Made by a program: the position numbers and the translations under genes. Below the pieces are notes generated by a model, which saw nothing but the letters and a program-made list of their open reading frames with translations, had not been told where the DNA came from and ran no database searches. A DNA stretch of 64,000 bases from Siphonodentalium dalli (Eukaryota; Mollusca; Scaphopoda; Gadilida; Siphonodentaliidae): positions 8,115,512 through 8,179,511 of the forward strand of contig CP136064.1 of assembly GCA_032622095.1 (NCBI GenBank). The letters are read 5' to 3'. Each line of letters starts with the position of its first letter. Positions within the stretch are counted from its first letter, which is position 1. This document shows, piece after piece, positions 21,631 to 32,785 of this stretch.

Positions 21631-23605
21631 GTCAAGCCACTGCTCATTAAGCATCATCCCTGATGAGGTTCTCAAATTCAGTATAATGATAATACGCTTT
21701 GTCCGAGCCCTTATATAACAAAAGAGGAGGGGTAGAAATCATTATGTGTAGGCATTGTCAATTATCATTATATGTAAATATGAACGATAAACGTTTTCGC
21801 AAACATTATATGCGAAATAAACACAACGATAAACCTGTCTACTTCACAAATTGCTAAACCCATTTAAATAGACAAGGATGTGCCCTTTCCGTCGATGCAT
21901 AGCACGTCCTCGTATGTTAATCCACCGTGTAGATATCGCGTTGTGGAAGAAACCACCCCGGCTTTCAGTGGGATTTACCCCTTCGAGCCAGATAAATATC
22001 GCACCAACCCTGCAAGGCGAACATCTTTCATGAGTTCCTATCGCGCGAAAGAAATAAGCGCCGCCGGGCATATCTGGTCGGGGTGGAAAAAATTGTTTTT
22101 CCGGGCACGTATGCCGGAGTGGGTGGGTGGTCGATAGGACCAACAAACAATTTTTTCCGCAACTCAAAAATATTTGTCCTGCAAATCTTTTTGACTGTTT
22201 TTGCAATGAGTTTGGCTTAAAACACATCTATATGTCAATATTAACATACATGACAAATTTCTTGATGATCAGACAAACAGTATAGCCTGTAGCCCATGCT
22301 AATGGATTGATTTTTGAAATCCAAGATGGCCGCTGGCAGCCATGCTTTGTTTTGGCCGAATGACCCCAAAATGACTCGTTCCTATTTACATGTCAATGTT
22401 AACATCCATGAATAATAGTATGCACAGAAATTCATATACAGCTGTTTACAGTGAATTTCCCCCCGCAAATCTCTGTTTTAGTGTTAAAAGGGGGTGGGTG
22501 TCCAAAAATGTTCGGAAAAAACTGCCGAAAACGGAAAACAAATTTGGACGCGGGGGTGGGTGGGTCCCAACAAGGATCGAAAGTCAAAAATCATCATACG
22601 TGCCTGCAATTTTTCCGACCCCCCCCCCCCCCCCCTCCTAGTCAACAGAGAAACGCAGGTTGTTTTTTTTAAATGCTTCTCGCCCTCGATGGCAGCGTAG
22701 GAAATACGACTAGGAGTCCATCCCCACATATGAGGACATCGCGGGCCAGGAAAGGATCAGACCTCACATGGGTATGTTGTCAGGTTGATGTTGGGGCTGA
22801 ATGAACTTGACCCTAAGATGACCTCGACCTCTGATAATCGACATCATGGCGAAATGGCTATATTTTGCAAGATATATATAGCGACATACGCGCTTATGAC
22901 AATATTCAGAGGCCCTATATATGCTAGGCTATGGTGATTTGATCAAACACATATTAACACAAGTAAACCATAGTAACCATGGTAACGCTATCTATGTCAT
23001 ATTATTAGGCATATCAAATATATTGAAATTGAGTCATATATAAAGTCATATATAACGTCATAATTCGGAAAGCCTGACTGCACAGCTAACTCGTGTAGTC
23101 TATGTGCGCCTATAGTTATACACAATTGACATATAATTCAACAGCGAATGTCTAACTACACCCCCCCCCCCCCCCCCCCATTGACCATCCTATCTTTCTG
23201 ACCTTTCTTAAATCTAACTATTCTCCTTTCATCCCATTGGTTACCTTTAATTCCCAAATCTTACCCCACCCCGCTCTTATCTTATCTCTTGCTATCTGTT
23301 GTTGAATGTAATCTATATTAAAATAACCACTAAGTTATCTAAAGTACAAACCAGAACAAAGTCCCGCCTGACTCGCCCGAACGGCCTTATGTAGTTCGGG
23401 AAATTTAAGCGATCTGGGAGAGGACTTACAAAAAATCCACAATAGGCTATTTGAAAAATGTCTGTAGCCACAATAGGCTATTTGAAAAATGTCTATATAG
23501 GTAATGCATATGTATATATACATGTAGTTGATTATATGTAATTGTTGTGTATATGTATCTATTATATATTTTGGAAGATCTGTGTGTGTGTCTGTGTGTG
23601 TGTGT
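21631..23605. other. No recognised gene; homopolymer tracts
   Basis: Contains C-tracts at about 22,620 and 23,161. There is a ccaagatggccgc motif at 22,321 related to the 35-36 kb repeats, a palindromic atagtaaccatggtaac patch near 22,972, and a direct repeat cacaataggctatttgaaaa at 23,439 and 23,470. Confidence 0.45.
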
Positions 23606-23609
23606 TCGC

Positions 23610-24295
23610 GATGAACTCGAAAACGGCCGACCCGATTTCGATGAAACTTCGTATGTGGGGGTATTTTCGGCCGGGGGTGGCATGGGCCTATTAATTTGTC
23701 CGTGCGACGTGACATTGACCTTGAAATGGGGTCATTTCAAGGTCAAACGCCCGAATATCACGGGATTTCGATGAAACTTGGTATGTGGGGGTACCTTCGG
23801 CCGGAGAGTGGCATAAACCTATTAATTTGCCCGTGCGACGTGACCTTGACCTTGAAATCGGGTCATTTCAAGGTCAAACGCCCGAATATCACGGGATTTC
23901 GATGAAACTTGGTATGTGGGGGTACTTTCGTATGGGGAGTCTCATAAGCATATTCATTTGCCCGTGCGACGTGACCTTGACCTTGACCTTGAAATCGGGT
24001 CAATTCAAGGTCAAATCGCATATTTTGATGGCATTTCGACGAAATTGTATACATTGGGTTACTTTTGTCCACTGTGTGTTTTGGACGGGTCAAATCGTGA
24101 CCCCGACCTGACCTTGACCTTCAAAATGATCAATTCAAGGTCAAATCGGGTAAATCCGGATGGATTTAGACGGGTACTTTTGTCGGGTACTTTTGTTCGG
24201 GCAGTGTTTTGGACAGGTCAAATCGTGACCCCACTTGACCTTGGCCTTCAAAATAGACAATTTAAGGTCAAGCCCGGACGAAGTCGGGTCACCTT
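23610..24295 (+). repeat. 131-bp tandem repeat, about 5 units, rich in TCAAGGTCA
   Basis: Units share gatttcgatgaaacttggta, tgtgggggtac, gcccgtgcgacgtgaccttg and catttcaaggtcaaacgccc. The first three are spaced 131 bp (about 23,638, 23,769, 23,900) and later ones are diverged. Each unit carries two or more TCAAGGTCA/TGACCTTGA motifs. ORFs here are repeat artefacts. Confidence 0.92.
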
Positions 24296-24510
24296 CTAGT
24301 ATTATATATGTATATAGTATGTGCTTGGTGCGAAAACATATCAACACATTTTTAAAAATCGGACGTGCCAAACTAAAGTTATGATAATTATGAAATATGT
24401 ACACCCATACGTCACGTATGATGTGTTCACAAAGGGCGCATACTTTCCGATTGGTTGAAAGGTTCGTCGCCAAACATGCAACGGCCATTGCATTGATACA
24501 CCAATATGGA

Positions 24511-25030
24511 GACTAATCTCGGTATCCTAATGTAATTACACAGTCTAAAGGCATATCACAAACCTATAAATCGCGACCTAATGTAATTACACAGTCTAAA
24601 GGCATATCACAAACCTATAAATCGCGACCTAATGTAATTACACAGTCTAAAGGCGCATCACAAACCTATAAATCGCAACTAATGTAATTACACAGTCTAA
24701 AGGCGCATCACAAACCTATAAATCGCGACCTAATGTAATTACACAGTCTAAAGGCGCATCAAAAACCTATAAATCGCAACTAATGTAATTACACAGTCTA
24801 AAGGCGCATCACAAACCTATAAATCGCGACCTAATGTAATTACACAGTCTAAAGGCGCATCACCAACCTATAAATCGCAACTAATGTAATTACACAGTTT
24901 AAAGGCATATCACAAACCTATAGATCGCGACCTAATGTAATTACACAGTCTAAAGGCATATCACAAACCTATAAATCGCGAAGCTATGCCATTAGACTGT
25001 GTAATTACATTAGGAAACCGAGATTATTCC
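24511..25030. mobile_element. Inverted-repeat element with tandemly expanded arm
   Basis: gactaatctcggtatcctaa followed by tgtaattacacagtctaaag at the left is mirrored by ctgtgtaattacattagg.. and ccgagattattcc at 24,997-25,030. Within the left arm (24,525-24,982) a 50/51-bp segment is repeated about nine times, the right arm having only one. Units after the second alternate between aatcgcgacc (51 bp) and aatcgcaa (50 bp) ends, a dimeric higher-order pattern. Confidence 0.88.
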
Positions 25031-25200
25031 TTATAATTATGCCATTGATTGTTAAATATTGATTTTAAAAACATATTCGCCCTTAAAATACGATTGAAAC
25101 AGGGAACTATATTTTCTCAAATAACGGACCGAAAGAGATTCACCGTCCGAACAGGATCTGTGACGACTTGAGCCGAAAACAATCTCCCCATTCCCGTCCG

Positions 25201-25462
25201 AATAATATCGATCCATATGCAGATCGAGCGGGGAATAATATCGATCCATATGCAGATCGAGCGGGGAATAATATCGATCCATATGCAGATCGAGCGGGGA
25301 ATAATATCGATCCATATGCAGATCGAGCGGGGAATAATATCGATCCATATGCAGATCGATCGGGGAATAATATCGATCCATATGCAGATCGAGCGCGAAT
25401 AATATCGATCCATATGCAGATCGAGCGGGGAATAATATCGATCCATATGCAGATCGAGCGGG
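25201..25462. repeat. 33-bp minisatellite, 8 units
   Basis: Unit aataatatcgatccatatgc plus agatcgagcgggg, period exactly 33. Because 33 is divisible by 3 and the unit lacks stops in several frames, it yields long open frames on both strands (for example NNIDPYADRAG repeated). No start context, domain or neighbour supports a real protein. Confidence 0.95.
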
Positions 25463-25589
25463 TTTTTTCCCGAACGTATGTCAAGGACGAAACAAAACAT
25501 TAATAAACTTTTGATGAAAATTAAACATTATTAGCAGGAATTTTGGAAGAGGAAAACATGCAGTTAGGCGGGGTGTGACTAATTACCGC

Positions 25590-26400
25590 CCGGGGACCGT
25601 CCGGGGACCGCCCGGGGACCACCCGGGGACCGCCGGGACCGCCCGGGCGCTCCCACGGGCCCGTGGACACTATATCTCGACGTTATAACGTAGCGACATA
25701 CCACCTGAGGGCAACCTAGAAATTTTTACTTGCTCGCTCGTCTCCGGTCGGTGATATTAACCCCACAAATGCCGATATTGGCTAAGAGAGCACGGGTGAA
25801 TACGGGTGTCTTCGTGTGTTTCATACAGTGTAATTTGGTGATGCGTGGTAATGCAATACACATGAGTGTGAATTCCATATATTGACTCGTTGACGCGTCC
25901 ACGGCCGATGTTATTAACCCCTCAATATCCGGTAAAATAATATATAAACAAAAAGAGCCCGAAACCGCCCGGGCCCGCCCGGGCGCCCCGATGGGCCCAT
26001 GGACACTATATATATCTCGACGTTATAACGTAGCGACATACCCCACGAGGTCAACCTAGAAAATTTACTCGCTCGCTTTACTCCGGTCGGTGTTATTAAC
26101 CCCTCAAAATCCTGTAAAATAGTATATAAACAAAAAGAGCCCGGGACCGCCCGGGCGCCCCCATGGGCCCGTGGACACTATATATCGACGAGATAACGTA
26201 GCGACATGCCCCACAAGGTCAACATAGAAAATGTTAATCGCTCGCTCGACTCCGGTCGGTGTTATTAAACCCTCAAAATCCATAAAATACTATATAAACA
26301 AAAAGAGCACGGGACAGCCCGAGCGGGCCCATGGGCCCGTGGACACCATATTTCGACGTTATAGCGTAGCGACATACCACATAATCTACCCCACAACGTA
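25590..26400. repeat. Complex repeat family X, tandem units of about 170 bp
   Basis: Repeated blocks: accgcccggg.., gggcccgtggacactatat, cgacgttataacgtagcgac, actccggtcggtgttatta and tatataaacaaaaagagcc. At least three adjacent units occur near 25,950-26,330, preceded by a longer version at 25,640. The first 60 bp are short ccggggaccg repeats. Inverted relatives lie at 27,309-27,490 and 36,120-36,480. Confidence 0.8.
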
Positions 26401-26916
26401 ATATCGTGTGATTGGTCGGTAAGTAAATTAAGTATACGGGTTTCCAGTATCACAAATACTCTCTTCGTTATCTTGATCGTTATTGTCTAGCATCAAGAAG
26501 ATTTTGGGATTACGACCATTTTCGATTGCAATAAAAACACGGAAACCTCATCGCAAATCTCCACTGTTGTCACGAGATTCCCTGTTGGTCTTCCTTAAGT
26601 GTTATGAAAACACAGTTTCGGTTTAAATCCACCAATATGTCTTTTGATTATTGTGAAGTGGTCAATGTATACAATATAACAATTACGATACCGTTTTATT
26701 GCTAACTGATATTAACACGTTCTCCCATCTGCCGCGGCTCTCTTCATACAAGCAGTTGCTGTCGAAATCAACATAATTACACCCGCTCAAAATATAAAAA
26801 TTATAGGTGTAAAGTTATTAATTTTTATTGGAAACTTTCAACAAAATTGCGATATTTACGATCAGAGACGAATATTTATGATGATATGGTATTTTGCGGA
26901 ATTTTGTGGGGGTTAA

Positions 26917-27308
26917 CCCTTTACCCAACAGAAGGGCCCTGTGCCAATGCATTCTCTTATATATGCGAGTCGACCATAGGTCGCCTCGCATATATAAGAG
27001 AATGCATTGGCTTAACACATTAAAAATTATAAAATTGTTAAAGAATGTAAGAAAAAATTGTAAAAAGTGTTAAAAAAAGATTTTTTTTAGGCCAATGCAT
27101 TCTCTTATATATGCGAGGCGACCTATGGTCGACTCGCATATATAAGAGAATGCATTGGCACAGGGCATAACTGTAACTATCACAATGTGGACAAGGAGCC
27201 GGTTCCAATGATATCCATATTTGTATGGTTCTATTGAGACAGACCGAAGATATTTTAGGCTGTTGAAGCTTTATTTGGCCGGTTTTGGCCGGTTTGTTGG
27301 GTAAAGGG
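26917..27308 (-). mobile_element. TTAA double-hairpin MITE, copy 2
   Basis: 392 bp bracketed by TTAA at 26,913-26,916 and 27,309-27,312, with ends CCCTTTACCCAACA/TGTTGGGTAAAGGG. Orientation is opposite to copies 1 and 4. It has inserted into the TTAA of a family-X unit: the flanks joined across the TTAA match 25,904-25,935 in inverse orientation. Confidence 0.93.
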
Positions 27309-27490
27309 TTAATAACATCGGCCGTGGACGCGTCAGCGAGTCAATATTTGGAAGTTACTATCAGGTGGTATTAGACAGGTGCAGCTCAAAAATTATGGAA
27401 CGTTTTTTTTTTTTGGTCAAACTGTTCTATAGTGGTTATCATACTGGAGGTTATACTAAATAAAATCAGACTCGGGGCCACCTGGGAAAT
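27309..27490. repeat. Family X, inverted segment
   Basis: taacatcggccgtggacgcg is the inverse of 25,892-25,911. tggttatcatactggaggtt and gcagctcaaaaattatggaa are inverse to about 36,170-36,230. Confidence 0.65.
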
Positions 27491-27780
27491 CACCTGGAAT
27501 ACGAGATATGAATCGATGACGATTATTTAATGTTTTTATTACGGCGCACCATACAGAACAGGAGAGTAACCCAATAACGTTATCAACGTGATTGCGGTTC
27601 GCAAAATATTCAATGTTTGTCTAGCAAAAGTAGCTGCAACCAGGTATCTGTAACTGGGAAGAGGTATCTGTAACTGGGAAGCACTGTATTGACGAATGCT
27701 AACTAGTCGTGGAAGAGAGTTTTCTCAAGGGAGATAATTGTCCGTCGCGCAATGATTGCCTAGCAAAAGTAGCTGCTCTC

Positions 27781-28230
27781 AAGGTTACAGTGAAGTAATT
27801 ATTTCCCATAGGCCTCAGTGTTAACATAAAATGACCTGCAGCCCTGACTATCCACGAATTGTGATAAATGAGTACACGGTCACCAGGATTGGCATCTGCG
27901 CAAAGTTTCTGCATGAAAAAAATCATATCGTCGTGCATGGAATGTACCTTTAAATTTGGGATTTATAATCGAGAGTCAGAATTGCATGAAACAAAATTGA
28001 CATTTTTTACCTCACACCAAAAAAAATCAATTTAGGAACCACGTGCTTTACAATGTGCCAATGTTTTGTTTGGAGTCTGAAATTTCAAGAGGAGTGATTG
28101 CATGTATTTTATATGTTTAAATATCGAAACTACTATTAACCAACCAGAGCCCAGAATTGTTTTTTAATTCTCTCCTGCATCCAAAATCCGTTGGAGGGCG
28201 CCACCAATCGAATTACTTCACTGTAACCTA
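27781..28230. repeat. Inverted-repeat-bounded segment
   Basis: aggttacagtgaagtaatt at 27,782 and its exact complement aattacttcactgtaacct at 28,211. Nearby direct duplication of ggtatctgtaactgggaag at 27,643/27,662. Confidence 0.6.
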
Positions 28231-29220
28231 AAGTGACAGCAGCGTCAATGACATGCCATCTGAAAATGACACAAATCGGTCCCTGGACTCTTCACATTTG
28301 AAAATAAAATACAAAATCTCTATCCATGACTTTGTTTTCGTCTTATTAACCCTTTCCTGACCCCACCCCTGTTTACAATTGAAACACAAAATATCTTAAA
28401 ATGAACACGAAATGTCACCATGTGAGGTCCATGTCGATAAAGTAAACGATGGTAGCATATATACCCATCATTGGTGTTATAGCTGACCGATTTCTCTCTG
28501 AGAAAATATGGACGATGGCTCGCCTGATAAACATGGACACACTGGAGCTTGAATTGGGCGCACTTGACAAATTCTGAGTCCTGGTAAAGGAAATTTTGGC
28601 ATAAAACTGAAGTTTTGCGTGCAGCAGAATTATTCTGTGCCTACATGTATGTGCATCTCTCTCAACAAATCTACGGAAAGCCGTTTCGTTCTAAATGCTA
28701 ACTAATACTACGTTCTATGTAATGTGTGGTGCTTCGTTGTTCTACTCTCGTGTAACTGTATTTATGGTCTGCATTCGTTTATGTTATATTTATGTTTTAT
28801 TTACGCAGAACTGGTTGCTGTCATTAATTTTCGGACATATAGGGGTCCATAATTTGTTATTTGTTCACATTGACCCAACTACATCGATACCGATTGCATT
28901 AATCATCATTTTTGTGTTACTTTTCATTTTATATGCGATTAATTCGAGGCAGGTTTGTTTTTAATTTCTAGAAACAGGAGGCAAACTGAATAAAACGGTG
29001 GTATTGACTGCTCGATGCTGTAGTTCACCAATATTATTCTAGCATTGGTCATCACGGAATCACATACAATGACAAGGGGTAATTACGGTAAATAAACCTC
29101 CAGATTAGTAACAAATCGGTAGTATTCTTGAGATATAGCACGCTTTTTTCCGTGACGGAAACACACCGTAAGCCTACCAAAAATTCCGAAAACGTAGTAA
29201 CAGAAACCAGTTCAGCGATA
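28231..29220. other. No recognised feature
   Basis: An 89-codon ORF at 28,695-28,964 is hydrophobic but shows no family signature or gene context. It is not called as a gene. Confidence 0.4.
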
Positions 29221-29655
29221 GTTAAAGGCACGGGCAGCGTTCGTTCCAGAAATATTCATATTTGTTCAAATCGCCATCAACAGAAGGAATGTTAAAATAT
29301 TTATAGATTTGTTCATATGCCAAACATAATAAGCGCGTAAATGGTATATTGTCGTCAAGGCATACGATGGTGTACGTAAACAAGAGCATGCTCGTGTAAC
29401 ATAAGTTACAGCGCAATTACATTGGTTAATCACACACAAACTTATATAAACGCTCTTTATTATTTCCATATCAGGAAAACAGTAACAAATAACGCTCTTT
29501 ATGTTTACCATATCCGGATCTAAACACAAGCCAGGTTCTGTAACGGTTTTTGCGTTTGTTTACATAGCAAAGGAAAAACATTTGACAATAACATACTGTT
29601 TATGCTATATTTCTACAAAGTCTGTCTATATTTTACTATTATTTCTGTTGGCAAG
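29221..29655. repeat. Dispersed repeat, copy B (partner of 1,288-1,720)
   Basis: Collinear with copy A throughout. Sequence just downstream (about 29,760-29,810, aacatcaagaacatgttaaa) resembles the inverse of 30,938-30,985, so the full element may be larger and fold back across the MITE at 29,932. Confidence 0.75.
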
Positions 29656-29931
29656 GCACCTGGGTATTAACTGTGTATTAACTTCTAAAATTCACGCACC
29701 GAACAAGTCCATAATGTGTCTTTAACTGCATGTTCAAGATGTTAACCAGTTTTATTCTTGTTTGATGTAATTTTGACTTGCCTGACAAACATCAAGAACA
29801 TGTTAAAACTTCACCTGCATCTGCGTTGAACTTTGTTCACTATACACATTATAATGGCAGTGTACTTACACTGAAATTTAGAAAAAAATTATCAGTAGAT
29901 TTCACATGAATGGAGCACTCAGACTAATTAA

Positions 29932-30323
29932 CCCGTTACCCAACAGAATGGCCCTGTGCCAATGCATTCTCTTATATATGCGAGTCGACCATAGGTCGCC
30001 TCGCATATATAAGAGAATGCATTGGCTTAACACATTAAAGATTATAAAATTGTTAAAGAATGTAAGAAAAAATGGTAAAAAGTGTTAAAAAAAGATTTTT
30101 TTTAGGCCAATGCATTCTCTTATATATGCGAGGCGACCTATGGTCGACTCGCATATATAAGAGAATGCATTGGCACAGGGCATAACTGTAACTATCACAA
30201 TGTGCTCAATGAGCCGGTTCCAATGATACCCATATGTGTATGGTTCTATTGAGACAGACCGAAGATATTTTAGGCTGTTGAAGCTTTATTTGGCCGGTTT
30301 TGGCCGGTTTGTTGGGTAAAGGG
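29932..30323 (-). mobile_element. TTAA double-hairpin MITE, copy 3
   Basis: 392 bp between TTAA at 29,928-29,931 and 30,324-30,327. Internally almost identical to copy 2, with one terminal change (CCCGTTACCC). Confidence 0.93.
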
Positions 30324-32785
30324 TTAAAAGATGACGAAGCATGTTCTTTAGAAATATACACACTCAAACAGACTCAAACGCAAAATTAGTTCACAAGGTA
30401 AAACTATTTTTTTACAGACACTGGGCGGTAAGGCGTAATTCCGTTAAAAAATTATAAAATCCATTAGTCGTATATAGTAAAACGAGTAAGTGCAATTTGT
30501 CCAATTCCGTACACTTTATCATCGAGATGATCAGATTCGGTGTATAATATATTGTCCCAGTTTAACATATTTCACTCAAATATGACACCGGGATGTTTAG
30601 CTGGAAGTTAAACTTACGGGGAATTATATACCGATAGCAGTCTACAGCGCAAATAACATTTTTGAATTTTATCTCGAGTCTAGGTTGTTGCTTGTGGACT
30701 CATGGACTAATTCGGGAGATATTATAAACGAGACAATGGTAACAGGTAAGAGCGTGATATATACATGTATATATATAATGCAGGCATTTCTTGGCAAATA
30801 AGCCAAACTTAAAGATGCAATGACCATAAAACCATCATCTGTTCGTTTTCCATACCGCAACAAAAATTAAACCGGACACAAGATCCCATGGATGTGATAT
30901 TTTGATAGCCATATGCCGACTATCCAAAGATGAAGTTTTAACACGTTTTGATTTATTTGTCAGCCTGGCAAACAAATCAATGATCGCTTCTTATAAAGAG
31001 CGTCCAATTTTCGCCGACCAAATGTGTTAGGTTATAAAGAGCGTTCTCAGTTGGAACCTTTTGTACTTATTTTCAGAGTAAAACTTATACCTTAATCGTA
31101 TTTAAATTCGCACAGTGCTATTTTTCACGCACTCATCGGTGTGCGAATTTAAAACCGAGCGAAACATAGTACACTCCTGGGTTTATAGCGAACCACAGGG
31201 GAAAGCAGATGTATATGTTGATGAGTTACATACATTACGGAAGGCTGGACTGAATATAGACAAATATACCTCTTTTATACGGCTATATATTACATGCGGG
31301 TGAACAACATCAAAATCATTACTCATAATTATCCAAAGCAACAAATTATGGTAACATCGACGGTGTTGAAATACTTGTAAGAAATATACATGTGCCAGGC
31401 CTAATGTGCACGAAAGTACGCAACCTGTTATCAACGCTCCATGAAGTGACACCATGACCAAACAGACTGAATTATTTATGCCAAAACAACCCTCAACCAA
31501 GTGTTGATTTTTTTCTGAAGTCAGCTGCCTAGTATGTGGCTGTTGTTTTACTTCTTTCGAGTTTATTCCAATGATGTCTTTAACTATTTCAATTGAGTTT
31601 CACTGAGAATAAGTATTTGGAGCATATTATGATATAAACACACATATTGACAACAGATTGATGATGCAGTCATGTTTTACATGTACGGTGTGAATCCGTC
31701 GTTATTGTGATTAATATACACATATATTTTCAGGAACGATTAAGAACTAAAACCGTCACCAGATCCAAAACCTCTAGGAAAATATTGTGCGCGAATTCAA
31801 AACCAAGCTAAATATATAGTACCGCGAATTTAAATAGTAGTAAGGTAGATGTTTTTGTTTATTTTCGAGATGCTGTGACGTGCGAATGGTTGTGATTGGC
31901 TGATTGCAGGTATTTTTTTTTTCAGTTTTCGTATGATAAAATTCTCGAATAGATCTTGTATGATATTATATAAGCAGATAGTATGAAGATAACTAACATT
32001 TGTTAGGAAATAATTATTCGAATTTAGAGAGCGTATAGTGATTAAGCATGTGTCCACTATTTGTAGCAACACGTTATACTCTGGATAATAAATGCGTAAT
32101 TTCACAGAAAGTATATATAGAAGGTCGGGGGCTATATGTTACATGTATATAGACTAAGTCAAATACAGTTTGTTCATGTATATAGTATAGGAACATTCCA
32201 GGCTTTACATATCAAGTTCTACATGCATATATATCTAACGATAATGGGCTATATGCAGTGATTGATTGTCGTTCAATTCCATACATTATATAGCTCATTT
32301 CAGCCAATGACATAACAATTTTAAGTGTAGGCCTTCATAAAATAACTTCATAATATCGCAAAGTGATATAATACGCAGATTATTTCTGGGGATGGTTGGG
32401 TTTTGTCACCGTTCTTTATTATCCGAGTCGATATTACACGCGGTCACGGTCCCGTACATGGAGAAAACATTAGTATATAAAACTTGATCATGTATGAAGA
32501 CAAACACTGCCATGTCATATATTCTCACATAATCGGTAGATCAAATCCAATAAATTATTACCTCTCTAAATTCTAATATACGTGCAGATGTTACACAAAT
32601 AATGCTCCAGATTCGCGCTCGATGGGTTCAATTTTTGAAAAAATATTTTTTCCGGGGGAGGCCCCTCGGACCCCCACCTGCGGGAAAGAGACAACCCCTC
32701 CTGCGCCTTTACACGGTCCGCGGTCGGAGCTTTTCACCTGGGTCCTGTGCCCCTCAGTTAATATTCGAACCCGCCTTTTACAAAT
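30324..32785. other. No recognised gene
   Basis: Two ataaagagcgt motifs at 30,992 and 31,034 relate to the dispersed repeat at 1.3/29.2 kb. gcgaatttaaa-type phrases recur at 31,144, 31,791 and 31,824. tatatgcagtgattgattg at 32,252 resembles the 26-bp minisatellite unit. Short ORFs show no domains. Confidence 0.4.

Noticed and set aside
22620-22640. C-tracts here and at 16,260, 23,161, 39,806, 45,381 and 56,489 as regulatory elements
   Set aside because: Simple homopolymer runs at scattered positions; length may also be affected by sequencing error.
22484-22729. Overlapping ORFs around 22.5 kb
   Set aside because: Frames pass through a C-tract and give proline/glycine runs on both strands with no domain.
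23696-24299. Repeated ORFs with CPCDVTLTLK-type sequence
   Set aside because: They follow the 131-bp tandem repeat and exist in several frames.
24525-24982. CRISPR-like array of regular repeats
   Set aside because: Unit-to-unit identity covers the whole period with no unique spacers, and the setting is eukaryotic repeat DNA. It is a minisatellite.
25168-25503. 111-residue repetitive protein
   Set aside because: It is explained by a 33-bp minisatellite that is open in many frames on both strands; no start context or partner.
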